Part shown: in pieces, positions 32,248 to 40,873 of the stretch
How the letters are laid out: each line of letters opens with the position of its first letter
Position numbering within the stretch: the first letter of the stretch is position 1
Assembly (NCBI GenBank): GCA_002395065.1
Contig: DGVS01000001.1
Coordinates: 1-64,000, forward strand
DNA: 64,000 nt
Direction: 5' to 3'
Origin: Caryophanales bacterium UBA4278
GTDB lineage: Bacteria; Bacillota_I; Bacilli_A; RFN20; CAG-826
Translations under genes and position numbers: made by a program
The notes under the pieces: model-generated
Told to the model about the DNA's origin: nothing
The model's input: only the letters and a program-made list of their open reading frames with translations
The model's database searches: none

Positions 32248-34837
32248 AGCGTATATTATCGATGGAAACTCACTTCTTTTTAGGGCTTACTTCGCCACTG
32301 CATATGGACCAAATCCACAAATCTTAAGAACCAAAGAAGGCATTCCAACAAATGCGATTATGGCCTTTTCAAACATGGTCAATAAAATCTTACAATCCCT
32401 CAAAGAGGGAGACGCCATGTTTGTTGGCTTTGATACTGGAAAAGCCACCTTTAGACATAAGGAAGATGAAAAATACAAAGCTAATCGCAAACCAACTCCT
32501 GAGGACTTGGTTAAACAAATGCCAATCGCTCGTGAAATGCTTAGGGCTTTAGATATTCCAATGTTTGAGTTAGAAGGCTATGAAGCGGATGACTTATGTG
32601 GAACTGTTGCTAAAAGACTAGGATCGAGTGGATACGAAGTTTTAGTTTATACTTCCGACAAAGACTTCCTGCAATTAATTGATAACCATATTACGGTTAA
32701 CTTGTTAAAGACTGGCATGTCCAACATGGTCGTAATGAATGAAAAGACCATGCCAGAAGCATTTGGTTTTCAACCAAAACAAATTGTTGATTACAAAGGC
32801 TTAAGAGGTGATGCCAGTGATAATCTTCCTGGTATACCAGGAATTGGAGATGTCACTGCTGTAAAACTGATTCAACAATATGGAAGTTTTGAAAAGATTA
32901 TTGAAGCTGCTCCAACAATGAAAGGCAAGATTAGTGAAAACCTCATTAATGGAGCTGAACAGGGTCGACATTGTTACGAGATGGCACAGATCTTGACTGA
33001 TGTTGAACTACCATTTGAAAACGACCAGTTTGTTTACAAAGGTTATGAGTTTGAAAAAGTTGCTGAATTCTGTCACAAATACGAGCTCAAACAATTCTTA
33101 AATCGTTTACCAGCTAATCTACAAAAGAATTCTTCCAGTGAAGTCTCGGTTGATGGAGAGGAAATCAATAGTCTCAAAGACATTGAACTAGGTGATAAAA
33201 TCTACCTCTATATTGACCGCGAACCAGGAAACTATCATTTAAGTGAGGTCTACGGTTTAGGACTTTATACGAAAGGTCGAACCTACTACATTGCAAAAGA
33301 ACATTTTAATGATGAAACACTTTTAAGTGTTTTAAAAGATGAAAAAGTCAAGAAAGTCACTTATGATTACAAAGCTTTAATGGTGTGTTTAAACCATCTT
33401 GGTATGGAAATCAATGGTCTAAGTTTCGACTTATTATTAGCAGCTTATATTGTTGATTCATCTTTAAACAACGACATTAAAGCTGTTGTCCAATATTTTG
33501 GATATCAACTCCCAAATCAAGATGATAACAATCTTTCATTGTTTGATAACTCCGATAAAGTTGGTGCAATGAATGCGGCCTATGCGATTTCTCTAATTGA
33601 ATCGAAAGCTCTTAAGGAGCTTGAATCTCTTGGAGGTCTAGATTTATATCGTAACGTCGAACTTCCTTTAACAATTGTTCTTGCAAAGATGGAAATCGAA
33701 GGATTCCCACTCGATGTCAATAAACTAGAAGAATTTGGTGAAGTGTTCAAAGAGCAACTTAACCTAATCAAAAAAGAAATCTATGATTTAGCGGGAGAAG
33801 AATTCAATATTGATTCTCCAAAACAAGTCGGAGTCATTCTCTATGAGAAACTTGGGCTAAAAGGAGACAAAAAAGGTTCCACATCAGTTGATGTTTTAAA
33901 GTCATTAATTAATGTTCACCCTATTGTTCCAGAAATTCTTAAATATCGAAAATACGCAAAACTCTTGTCTACTTATGTGACTGGGTTAGCTTCACATATT
34001 CATTCTGATCAAAAGATTCACGCCATCTTTAACCAGGCTCAAACAGCTACCGGAAGACTTTCCTCTAGCGAACCTAACCTTCAAAACATCTCTATTAGAG
34101 ATGAAGAAGGCAAAATGATTAGACAAGCGTTCTATTACAAAGACGAGGATTATTCCATTCTTTCACTCGATTATTCCCAAGTTGAACTAAGAATTTTGTC
34201 TCATTTAAGTCACTGCAAAAAGCTGCAAGAAGTTTTTGAAAAAGGCGAGGACATTCACGCTGCTACAGCAAAGAAATTATTTAATGTAGAACAACCAACT
34301 GACCTACAACGTCGCAAGGCCAAGGCTGTCAACTTTGGAATTATTTATGGAATCTCGGACTGGGGGCTTTCTGAACAAGTCGGAATGAGTGTCAAAGATG
34401 CCCGATTAATGATTGAACGTTTCTATGAAACTTATCCAGAGGTGAATGAATATTTCAAACAAGTTGTCGCGGAAGTCACGGAAAAGAATTATGTCACAAC
34501 ACTTCTTGGACGAAGACGTTATCTAAGAGAAGTGAATGATACAAACTACCAAGTTCGTGAATTTGCTCGTCGAGCAGCAATGAATGCTCCAATTCAAGGC
34601 ACCGCTGCTGACTTAATTAAAGTCGCGATGATTGCTGTTGATAAAGCATTAAACGAACATCATTTAAAAACAAAATTAATCTTACAAATCCACGACGAAC
34701 TTTTATTTAAAGTTCCAAAGGAAGAAAAAGATGTTGTTTATCCACTTGTGAAATCAATCATGGAAAACGCTCTTAAATTAGAAGTTAAACTAGAAGTTGA
34801 TGGAGGTTATGGTCGTACTTGGTACGATTGCAAATAA
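32240..34837 (+). CDS. polA: DNA polymerase I
   Basis: Fills repair gaps and removes RNA primers. Three regions are seen: the 5'-3' exonuclease (about 1-290, with YEADDLCGTVA and YKGLRGDASDNLPGIPGIG), a degenerate 3'-5' exonuclease-like domain (about 310-480) in which the metal-binding carboxylates cannot be recognised, and the polymerase (motif A DYSQVELRILSHLS near 643, motif B RRKAKAVNFGIIYG, motif C QIHDELLFKVP near 815). At 865 residues it is complete. The ATG lies inside the end of dnaE, so translation is coupled, and the mutM-coaE gene follows after 2 nt. Confidence 0.98.
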   Translation: MPKAYIIDGNSLLFRAYFATAYGPNPQILRTKEGIPTNAIMAFSNMVNKILQSLKEGDAMFVGFDTGKATFRHKEDEKYKANRKPTPEDLVKQMPIAREMLRALDIPMFELEGYEADDLCGTVAKRLGSSGYEVLVYTSDKDFLQLIDNHITVNLLKTGMSNMVVMNEKTMPEAFGFQPKQIVDYKGLRGDASDNLPGIPGIGDVTAVKLIQQYGSFEKIIEAAPTMKGKISENLINGAEQGRHCYEMAQILTDVELPFENDQFVYKGYEFEKVAEFCHKYELKQFLNRLPANLQKNSSSEVSVDGEEINSLKDIELGDKIYLYIDREPGNYHLSEVYGLGLYTKGRTYYIAKEHFNDETLLSVLKDEKVKKVTYDYKALMVCLNHLGMEINGLSFDLLLAAYIVDSSLNNDIKAVVQYFGYQLPNQDDNNLSLFDNSDKVGAMNAAYAISLIESKALKELESLGGLDLYRNVELPLTIVLAKMEIEGFPLDVNKLEEFGEVFKEQLNLIKKEIYDLAGEEFNIDSPKQVGVILYEKLGLKGDKKGSTSVDVLKSLINVHPIVPEILKYRKYAKLLSTYVTGLASHIHSDQKIHAIFNQAQTATGRLSSSEPNLQNISIRDEEGKMIRQAFYYKDEDYSILSLDYSQVELRILSHLSHCKKLQEVFEKGEDIHAATAKKLFNVEQPTDLQRRKAKAVNFGIIYGISDWGLSEQVGMSVKDARLMIERFYETYPEVNEYFKQVVAEVTEKNYVTTLLGRRRYLREVNDTNYQVREFARRAAMNAPIQGTAADLIKVAMIAVDKALNEHHLKTKLILQIHDELLFKVPKEEKDVVYPLVKSIMENALKLEVKLEVDGGYGRTWYDCK

Positions 34838-34839
34838 AT

Positions 34840-36240
34840 ATGCCAGAATTACCAGAAGTTGAAACAGTAAAAAACGTTCTTAATAACATTGCAAAGGGAA
34901 AAACAATTTCCTATGTCGAGGTCATTCGCCCACAAACTATTCGTAGTGATGTTAATGAATTTCAAAGCGTCTTAAAAGGAGCCACAATTCAAGAATTTTC
35001 TCGTTATGGAAAATATATTATTTACCATTTAGATCGCGACTATGTTTTAGTCTCGCATCTAAGAATGGAAGGAAAATACTTCCATCGCGACGAGAAAATT
35101 AAACCAAATCACAATGATTTAATCTTGTTCCACTTTACTGATGGTAGTTATCTTGCGTTCAATGATACGCGTCGCTTTGGAACAATGGAGTTAGTTAAAA
35201 AAGAAGGCTATTTAGAACGTGAGCCTTTAAATGAGATTGGTCCAGATCCATTTATGATGAAAGACTCATCTCGTCTTTATGAAGCATTTAAAAATAAAGG
35301 TGTCGCGATTAAACCGTGCTTACTTGATCAGTCAGTGATGTCTGGGTTAGGCAACATTTATGTTGATGAAGTCTTATTTGCGTGTAAGATTCACCCAGAA
35401 ACACCAGCTAAACTGATCACTAAGAAACAATTTGATGAGATTTGGTATTGGTCAAAAGACATTATGGGTCGTGCCATTCAAAAAGGTGGCACCACCGTTA
35501 TTTCTTATCACCCAACTGAAGGCATTGATGGAGAGTTTGTTAATGAACTCAAAGTTTATGGTCAAAACGGGGACAAATGTGTTAACTGCGGTACACCTCT
35601 TGTCAAGAAATTTGTTGGCGGTCGTGGAACAACATTTTGTCCACATTGCCAAAGAAATATTGCTCGTCCATATGTTCTTGGTGTGACTGGTCCAATTGGA
35701 TCAGGTAAGTCTATGGTTTGCAAATATCTTGAAACCAAAGGTTTCATTTATCTAAATTCTGATGAAATTGTTCATCACTTATATGAATTAAAAAGTGTCC
35801 AAGAAGGTTTAAAAAGATTCGTTCCTCATTTAAAGATTAAAGATGGGAAAGTAGACCGCGTTTCACTCCGTGATGAAATCATCGCTAATCCACGCGTTAA
35901 ACGTTATATCGAACGCTACATTCATGAACTTGTTATTGAAGAACTGGAACGACAAATCAAAAAGCACGGACCAAAAGAAAAAGTCGTCTGTGAAGTCCCA
36001 CTTCTTTTCCAATCTGGATACAACCTTTACTGCGATGAAACTTTAATGCTTGAAGTTGATGAAAAGAGTCAAATCGAGCATTTAAGTGAAAGAAAAGAAG
36101 ATGTCGAAAAAGCTCTTCGACTCAATGCTCGATTTAAACTTGATAATAATCAAAAAGCAACCTACACCATTATTAACAATGGTTCAGTTGCCTCTTTACA
36201 TCAAAAACTAGACAAAATTATTTGTAAGAAGTGCCGGTAA
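34840..36240 (+). CDS. mutM-coaE: Fused formamidopyrimidine-DNA glycosylase and dephospho-CoA kinase
   Basis: One 466-residue reading frame joins two complete enzymes. Residues 1 to about 265 are Fpg/MutM, which removes 8-oxoguanine: start MPELPEVETV (Pro2 is the catalytic nucleophile, which fixes the start at 34840 and not at the upstream in-frame ATG), SHLRMEGKYF, the H2TH motif QSVMSGLGNIYVDE and the zinc finger CVNCGTPLVKKF...TFCPHC. From about 272 comes CoaE, last step of CoA synthesis: P-loop GVTGPIGSGKSMV, NSDEIVH, EVPLLFQSGYN. The join is only a few residues (QRNIARPYVLGVTG). In Bacillus mutM and coaE are separate neighbours. Pro2 must be free, and the fusion keeps it so. The 3' end overlaps dnaI by 23 nt on the other strand. 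Confidence 0.95.
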   Translation: MPELPEVETVKNVLNNIAKGKTISYVEVIRPQTIRSDVNEFQSVLKGATIQEFSRYGKYIIYHLDRDYVLVSHLRMEGKYFHRDEKIKPNHNDLILFHFTDGSYLAFNDTRRFGTMELVKKEGYLEREPLNEIGPDPFMMKDSSRLYEAFKNKGVAIKPCLLDQSVMSGLGNIYVDEVLFACKIHPETPAKLITKKQFDEIWYWSKDIMGRAIQKGGTTVISYHPTEGIDGEFVNELKVYGQNGDKCVNCGTPLVKKFVGGRGTTFCPHCQRNIARPYVLGVTGPIGSGKSMVCKYLETKGFIYLNSDEIVHHLYELKSVQEGLKRFVPHLKIKDGKVDRVSLRDEIIANPRVKRYIERYIHELVIEELERQIKKHGPKEKVVCEVPLLFQSGYNLYCDETLMLEVDEKSQIEHLSERKEDVEKALRLNARFKLDNNQKATYTIINNGSVASLHQKLDKIICKKCR

Positions 36241-37132
36241 GATCAAATTCTTCTTCGCACATCTCACGTAAAATATTACCTAATTGTTTGCCGCGGATTG
36301 GTCCGCTTGTTTTTCCAACAGCATAAAGTTGTTGTATCTCGTCGAACGTGAATGGGGAGGTAAACCAGGTTGGTAGGTTTTTACGTTCACGTTCGGCGAG
36401 AATTGGGATGACGATGGAATCGCGAATATATTCGCTCTTATATTCCTCGCCAAACCCATCAAGAATCAAAAGTGGTACATCTCCAAATAGGGAGATTTCA
36501 TTAGCGAAGATTTCTGGTTCTTTAACAGAAAGGTCAGCTAACTGTTTGATTCTTTCAACGCAGTTAATAACTGCGACTTGTTCATTTTTAATCGCAATAA
36601 ACTCGTTGGCCATGGTCACTAAGAGGTGGGATTTTCCGACTTTGTGGTTACCAATCAGATATAACCAACGATTTGATTGTCCTTTGATCAGCTTAGAAAA
36701 TTCCTTAATGATTGGTCGACGGTTATCTGTTAGATCCAAGTCCTTTAAAGAAGATCGTTTCCAACTATCTGGGAAATCGTGGATCATATAGCGAGAATCG
36801 CGACGGATTTGTTCAACGATTTTGTGACATGGCTCATATTGAACTTTGACAAATCCATCTTCTTTCTCAACTCTCATCGAGATATGAGGGGTTTTCTTAT
36901 TGCAGGCGGTAATACCTGGACATTTTAAACAATAGTGATAATCTTCCCGAAAGTCATTGAGTTTAGCGATGTTGTCACGAACATCTTTCATTGTTAAATG
37001 AAGCTCTTTGAGCTTCTCATAGACCGGAGTGTCTTCACGCAGTTCATTAACGAGTTGGTTAATATAGGCCTTCATATCAAGGTCTTGTTCGGGGCCTAGT
37101 ATTTCATGGCTATCGAATTCTTTTAATGTCAT
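36218..37132 (-). CDS. dnaI: Primosomal helicase loader DnaI
   Basis: AAA+ ATPase that loads the replicative helicase DnaC. The N-terminal domain has a zinc-binding cluster (CLKCPGITACNKKTPH, about 78-95), as in Bacillus DnaI. The ATPase shows Walker A LIGNHKVGKSHLL and a Walker B-like LLILDGFGEE, where the usual second Asp is Gly. The 304-residue length fits. It overlaps dnaB by 4 nt. Its 3' end overlaps convergent mutM-coaE by 23 bp. Orientation is opposite to its flanking conserved block. Confidence 0.93.
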   Translation of the reverse strand: MTLKEFDSHEILGPEQDLDMKAYINQLVNELREDTPVYEKLKELHLTMKDVRDNIAKLNDFREDYHYCLKCPGITACNKKTPHISMRVEKEDGFVKVQYEPCHKIVEQIRRDSRYMIHDFPDSWKRSSLKDLDLTDNRRPIIKEFSKLIKGQSNRWLYLIGNHKVGKSHLLVTMANEFIAIKNEQVAVINCVERIKQLADLSVKEPEIFANEISLFGDVPLLILDGFGEEYKSEYIRDSIVIPILAERERKNLPTWFTSPFTFDEIQQLYAVGKTSGPIRGKQLGNILREMCEEEFDLTGTSYK

Positions 37133-38388
37133 CGTGCTTTCCTCCTTGTCTTTTGATTATCTAAATCAGCGAGTAAATCATTCATTTCATCATCACTGAT
37201 TTTAGTTTTGATTTTCTTTTCAGTTGGTTTTGATTCAACCTTTACTTTTCGTTCCAATGGCGAATCAATTTTGCGTTTTGTTTGTTTACGATTGAGTTGG
37301 TTCATGGCATCAATGGCGGTTTTCACATTCGTGCGAGCTAATGATGAAGCAACTTTCTCACAGTAATTTAGATTAAGTGTGTTCTCGCACATCGCGAGAG
37401 CATAGTCGATAATCGCGTTGATAACTCCGTTGGTGAATCCATAGTTTTTAGAGAGAGATTCGACGATTTGTAAGTCAGAGTTACTCACCTTTGTGTTATT
37501 CTGAAGTATTTTTAAATACTTAGCAGGGCTTGTCGCATCCATTAAGCGACATTTTTCACTAATTGGATCATTGCCCTTCATCACGTTCATCTCTAAAGAG
37601 ATGTTTGGCTTGCCTCGAAGTTCCTCTTCGGCTTTCAAAGCTAACTTAGCAAAGTCAATCTTTGAAGTGGCTTCTTGGTTATACACTGAAGCAACCACTG
37701 CTGCCATTTGTTTTTCGCTAAACCCAAATAGTGTGGAATAACGGGCAATCTCTTTAAGATCGCGTTTGCCAACCGTTAATTCAGAATTACCTAGAGTATC
37801 AGATAGATACTTTGTAAACAAATCGTCATTAAAGTTAATACGAATACGTCCTTCATCGTGGCCAACAAAAGAATCCTTGAAGTTCTTTTTAAAGGCAGCA
37901 TCGTCATAGTTAGGATGGAAAATATCCACAAAAGATGCGCTTACTTCATTAAAACCTTGTTCAATTTCGAGGTTAACTTTATAAAGAGAAGCAAGCTTCT
38001 TTGTTTCTTTTTCACCAATCGATTGAATTAGAAGTCCTTTAAATAAGACATCATCAAAGAAGTCTTTTGGGTTTTTTGGGGCATACAATACATAAATGTA
38101 TTGACGAGCTTCATTGCTATAAGATCTTAAAAGTCCAACTCCTTCAAGCATTCGTCGAGCTGACAAAAATTGAGCTGGGGTAAATTGAAGAATGTTTAGA
38201 AGATGAGTTAATTGATACTCGTTTTCTTCATCTTCGTTTCTCTTTTGCTTTAACAATGTTAAATAAAGAATTGTCGCGTTTGCTCCAACAAGTGGTTGGT
38301 ATAATTCAACCATCACATCTTTATCAACATTTGAAACAAGTGAAGCTAATTTAATTTGATAGACATCGGACTGTAAGACGTATTCCAT
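37129..38388 (-). CDS. dnaB: Replication initiation and membrane attachment protein DnaB (Bacilli type)
   Basis: With DnaD and DnaI it brings the helicase to the origin or to stalled forks; it is not the helicase called DnaB in E. coli. The N-terminal winged-helix (YQPLVGANATILYLTLL...FTPAQFLSARRMLEGVGLLRSY) and the two DnaB/DnaD-type C-terminal domains (around 170-270 and 290-350, with LSKNYGFTNGVINAIIDYAL) are visible; the basic tail ends KTRRKAR. At 419 residues it is near the Bacillus size. No Shine-Dalgarno; an extended -10 (TGTTATTCT, 38406-38398) sits 9 nt before the ATG. Confidence 0.9.
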   Translation of the reverse strand: MEYVLQSDVYQIKLASLVSNVDKDVMVELYQPLVGANATILYLTLLKQKRNEDEENEYQLTHLLNILQFTPAQFLSARRMLEGVGLLRSYSNEARQYIYVLYAPKNPKDFFDDVLFKGLLIQSIGEKETKKLASLYKVNLEIEQGFNEVSASFVDIFHPNYDDAAFKKNFKDSFVGHDEGRIRINFNDDLFTKYLSDTLGNSELTVGKRDLKEIARYSTLFGFSEKQMAAVVASVYNQEATSKIDFAKLALKAEEELRGKPNISLEMNVMKGNDPISEKCRLMDATSPAKYLKILQNNTKVSNSDLQIVESLSKNYGFTNGVINAIIDYALAMCENTLNLNYCEKVASSLARTNVKTAIDAMNQLNRKQTKRKIDSPLERKVKVESKPTEKKIKTKISDDEMNDLLADLDNQKTRRKAR

Positions 38389-38472
38389 AGTGCGATAAGA
38401 ATAACACTAATAAATATTAGTTCCAAATCAAAAATTCGATAAAATCGACGTTTTTTACACTTTGTGTATAAC

Positions 38473-38556
38473 TTATCCACAGCTAAAACGAGAAAAGATT
38501 TGATTTCATCGAAGAATTAAATAATTCTGCACCTAACTTTTCACAACTTATCCACA
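38473..38556 (+). promoter_or_regulatory. Two perfect DnaA boxes between dnaB and the ROK gene
   Basis: TTATCCACA occurs at 38473-38481 and again at 38548-38556, same strand, 75 nt apart (about seven helical turns), both preceded by AAC. The 206-bp intergenic region is AT-rich. It may be a DnaA-controlled promoter region for dnaB-dnaI or a DnaA-titrating site; dnaA and dnaN are not in this window, so it is less likely to be oriC. Confidence 0.75.
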
Positions 38557-38581
38557 TCTTTTAAAAATTCTATTCTTTGAA

Positions 38582-38587
38582 TATAAT
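38582..38587 (+). promoter_or_regulatory. -10 box of the ROK kinase gene
   Basis: A perfect TATAAT with 7 nt before ATG 38595, implying transcription starts at the ATG. No Shine-Dalgarno is visible. Confidence 0.6.
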
Positions 38588-38594
38588 TATTTAC

Positions 38595-39443
38595 ATGAGA
38601 AAAGCTCTAGCCATCGATATTGGCGGAACCAATACTCGACTTGCTGTTGTCAACGAGTCTTTTCAGATTGAACAATGTGTGATAAAGCCAACCATTTGTC
38701 ACGACAAAGGCAAATTCATGCAAAACATTATTGATGGAATCAGAGAACTTAACCTCAAAGATGTTTGTTGTATCGGTGCTGGTGTTCCTGGTGTTGTTGA
38801 TCGCGAAAAAGGCGTTGTTTTAGAACTACCAAATGTTCATGTTCAAGATATCGAATTTGCTAAAATTTTAAAAAAAGAAACTGGCTTAGAAACATATCTC
38901 AGAAACGATGCCGAGGTTGCTTGCTTGGCTGAAGCTTATGCTCCAAAAGCTAAGAAATTTTCACGAGTTTTCTTCATTACAATTTCAACTGGTTTAGGCG
39001 GGGCGCTCTGTGTTGATAAAGTCATCCAAGATTACGTTACTGAAGTCGGTCATACAATTGCAAAATTTGATGATCTTTACGAAGAATTTTCTATCATCGC
39101 AGGATCAAGATTTCCGGTATTCGCAAGGTATTTTTGTGAGCCAGATCTAACACCTCAAAAAATGTTTGAATTAACGCGGCAAAAAAATAAAAAATACCAG
39201 CAATTTACGGTTAAATGGCTGCAAATCATGAATAAATTTATTCGCTTAATGATTGACTCATACCATCCTGAACTCATCGTGTTTACAGGTGGATTTATGA
39301 ATGATAAAGATGTGTTTTTCTCTCAAATAAAAAAAGCACATAAAGATGTAAAAATTAAGGAGACTTACTATGGCAAAAATTCTGGTCTAATCGGAGCAGG
39401 ATTATACGCTTTAATTTCTAGTCAAAAGGAAACTAAAAAATGA
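38595..39443 (+). CDS. ROK-family sugar kinase, zinc motif missing
   Basis: Probable glucokinase or related hexose kinase. The ATP-binding start ALAIDIGGTNTRLAVV, the GAGVPGVVDREKG segment, catalytic ND in LRNDAEVACLAEA, TISTGLGGALCV and the second phosphate-binding FTGGFM are seen. After the conserved EVGH the typical zinc-binding CxCGxxGCxE stretch of ROK glucokinases is absent (TIAKFDDLYEEFSIIAG), so it belongs to an atypical subgroup and the substrate is uncertain. Length 282 residues from ATG 38595, chosen over an upstream TTG. Its stop overlaps the next gene (ATGA), suggesting a two-gene operon. Confidence 0.85.
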   Translation: MRKALAIDIGGTNTRLAVVNESFQIEQCVIKPTICHDKGKFMQNIIDGIRELNLKDVCCIGAGVPGVVDREKGVVLELPNVHVQDIEFAKILKKETGLETYLRNDAEVACLAEAYAPKAKKFSRVFFITISTGLGGALCVDKVIQDYVTEVGHTIAKFDDLYEEFSIIAGSRFPVFARYFCEPDLTPQKMFELTRQKNKKYQQFTVKWLQIMNKFIRLMIDSYHPELIVFTGGFMNDKDVFFSQIKKAHKDVKIKETYYGKNSGLIGAGLYALISSQKETKK

Positions 39444-40600
39444 ACAAGATTTTAAAAAGAGTACTCATCATTGCTGGCTGTGTTATTGGCGCAGTTGTTG
39501 TTGGAGCAGGAGGATACGTTTTGTATGTTGTTTTATCATACAATCGTATTGGAAACGTGAAGCTCGATATCGATTATCATGCCACAAAGGCAAAAGCTGT
39601 AGTTGGTGAAACCTACAAAGCCCTTTCCTACAACATCGGATTTGGTGCTTATTCGCAAGATTATACATTCTTTATGGACACCGGTTATGACGAGAACGGA
39701 AAAGAAACTTGCGGTCATTACTCCACCGCTCGTTCAAAAGAAGAAGTTGAATTTAACACCAGTGGTGCCATTAAAACTGTTGCTGATAACGCTCCAGATT
39801 TTGTAATGTTCCAAGAAGTTGATACTAAATCAACCAGAAGTTACAAAATTAATCAAGATAGCAAGATTCAAGAAGCTTTTAGTAGTTTTGATCATGTCCA
39901 TTGTGTGAATTTCCACACCGCATTCCTTCCATATCCTCTTTATGATATGCACGGAAGTGTTAATGCCGGTTTAACAACTCTTTCAAATATTAAAATCCAA
40001 AATGCCGACCGCAAAGAATACACCGTTCCAACTGGATTGAGTAAATTCTTTGACTTAGACCGCTGCTTTGCTGTCCAAGAGATTTCTGTAGACAATGGCA
40101 AATCCTTATTTATTGTTAACTCACACATGTCTGCCTATGATGAAGGCGGCAAAGTTCGTACAAAACAAATCGAAGAACTCAATGCTTTCCTAAAAGAAAA
40201 ACATGATTCTGGTGATTACGTTGTTATTGGTGGAGACTGGAACCATGACTTGTTAACAAATAATCCAGAATTCCCACAATACACCAAAGAAAACAAACCA
40301 TTTGGCGAAAAGAAGAAAAATCCTGATTGGGTGAACTATTATTTTGATGATAAACACAAATCACCATTAACAGAAGGCTATTCCGTAGTAGCTTCGGATA
40401 ATGTTCCAACATGTCGTAATAACGACATCGAATGGATTCCAGGCAAAACTTATACATGTGTTGTCGATGGATTTATCGTCTCAGATAATGTAACAGTCGT
40501 TTCACATCAAAACATCCAAACAAAACAAGGTAAAAAAGGATTAGATGGTTTCGCTTTTGCTGACCACGATCCAACCATGCTTGAATTTAAACTTAACTAA
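39440..40600 (+). CDS. Membrane-anchored endonuclease/exonuclease/phosphatase-fold protein
   Basis: A 386-residue protein with one N-terminal membrane helix (about 7-33, VLIIAGCVIGAVVVGAGGYVLYVVL), the rest outside. The EEP (DNase I-like) fold is indicated by LSYNIGFG (Asn), DFVMFQEVD (metal-binding Glu), LTTLSNIKI, FIVNSHMSAYD (His), VVIGGDWNHDL (Asp and Asn) and the final FADHDPTMLEFKL (Asp-His). These residues are the catalytic set of DNase I, sphingomyelinase and inositol phosphatases. A secreted nuclease or phosphodiesterase is likely; substrate uncertain. It is coupled to the ROK gene. Confidence 0.85.
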   Translation: MNKILKRVLIIAGCVIGAVVVGAGGYVLYVVLSYNRIGNVKLDIDYHATKAKAVVGETYKALSYNIGFGAYSQDYTFFMDTGYDENGKETCGHYSTARSKEEVEFNTSGAIKTVADNAPDFVMFQEVDTKSTRSYKINQDSKIQEAFSSFDHVHCVNFHTAFLPYPLYDMHGSVNAGLTTLSNIKIQNADRKEYTVPTGLSKFFDLDRCFAVQEISVDNGKSLFIVNSHMSAYDEGGKVRTKQIEELNAFLKEKHDSGDYVVIGGDWNHDLLTNNPEFPQYTKENKPFGEKKKNPDWVNYYFDDKHKSPLTEGYSVVASDNVPTCRNNDIEWIPGKTYTCVVDGFIVSDNVTVVSHQNIQTKQGKKGLDGFAFADHDPTMLEFKLN

Positions 40601-40607
40601 GATTTAT

Positions 40608-40636
40608 TTGTATATTTATTCAAATAAGTCTATCAT
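40608..40636 (+). promoter_or_regulatory. Promoter of the thrS leader
   Basis: TTGTAT (40608-40613), a 17-nt spacer and TATCAT (40631-40636), directly in front of the T-box. Confidence 0.65.
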
Positions 40637-40643
40637 TATTAAT

Positions 40644-40858
40644 GCGTTGATGAAGACACGCTAATAAGAAGTCTTTCTTAGCGAGGGAACGATGGTGCAA
40701 GGTTCCTGAAAGAAACTTATTAGTACCACTTCGGAGCTTCTAGAAACCAATCTAGACGGATCTCCCGTTACGAGATTAATGAGTGTATAACATTAATGTT
40801 ATAAATTAAGGTGGTACCACGTGAAAGCGTCCTTAGAGGGAACGCTTTTTATTTATTT
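40644..40858 (+). promoter_or_regulatory. T-box riboswitch leader of thrS
   Basis: The T-box AAGGTGGTACCACG (40808-40821) is followed by a terminator (AAAGCGT 40824-40830 with ACGCTTT 40842-40848, then T-rich). The specifier is ACC (Thr, 40725-40727) in GTACCACTTCGGAGC. Uncharged tRNA-Thr should allow readthrough into thrS. Confidence 0.92.
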
Positions 40859-40873
40859 TAGGAGGTAACAAAG

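Noticed and set aside
36348..36791. 147-codon plus-strand frame opposite dnaI
   Set aside because: Shadow of dnaI, with no similarity to a known protein and no start signals.
38389..38594. Chromosomal replication origin
   Set aside because: Two DnaA boxes and AT-rich DNA are suggestive, but there are only two boxes, dnaA/dnaN are not nearby, and the region also has to hold two divergent promoters; kept as a DnaA-binding site only.
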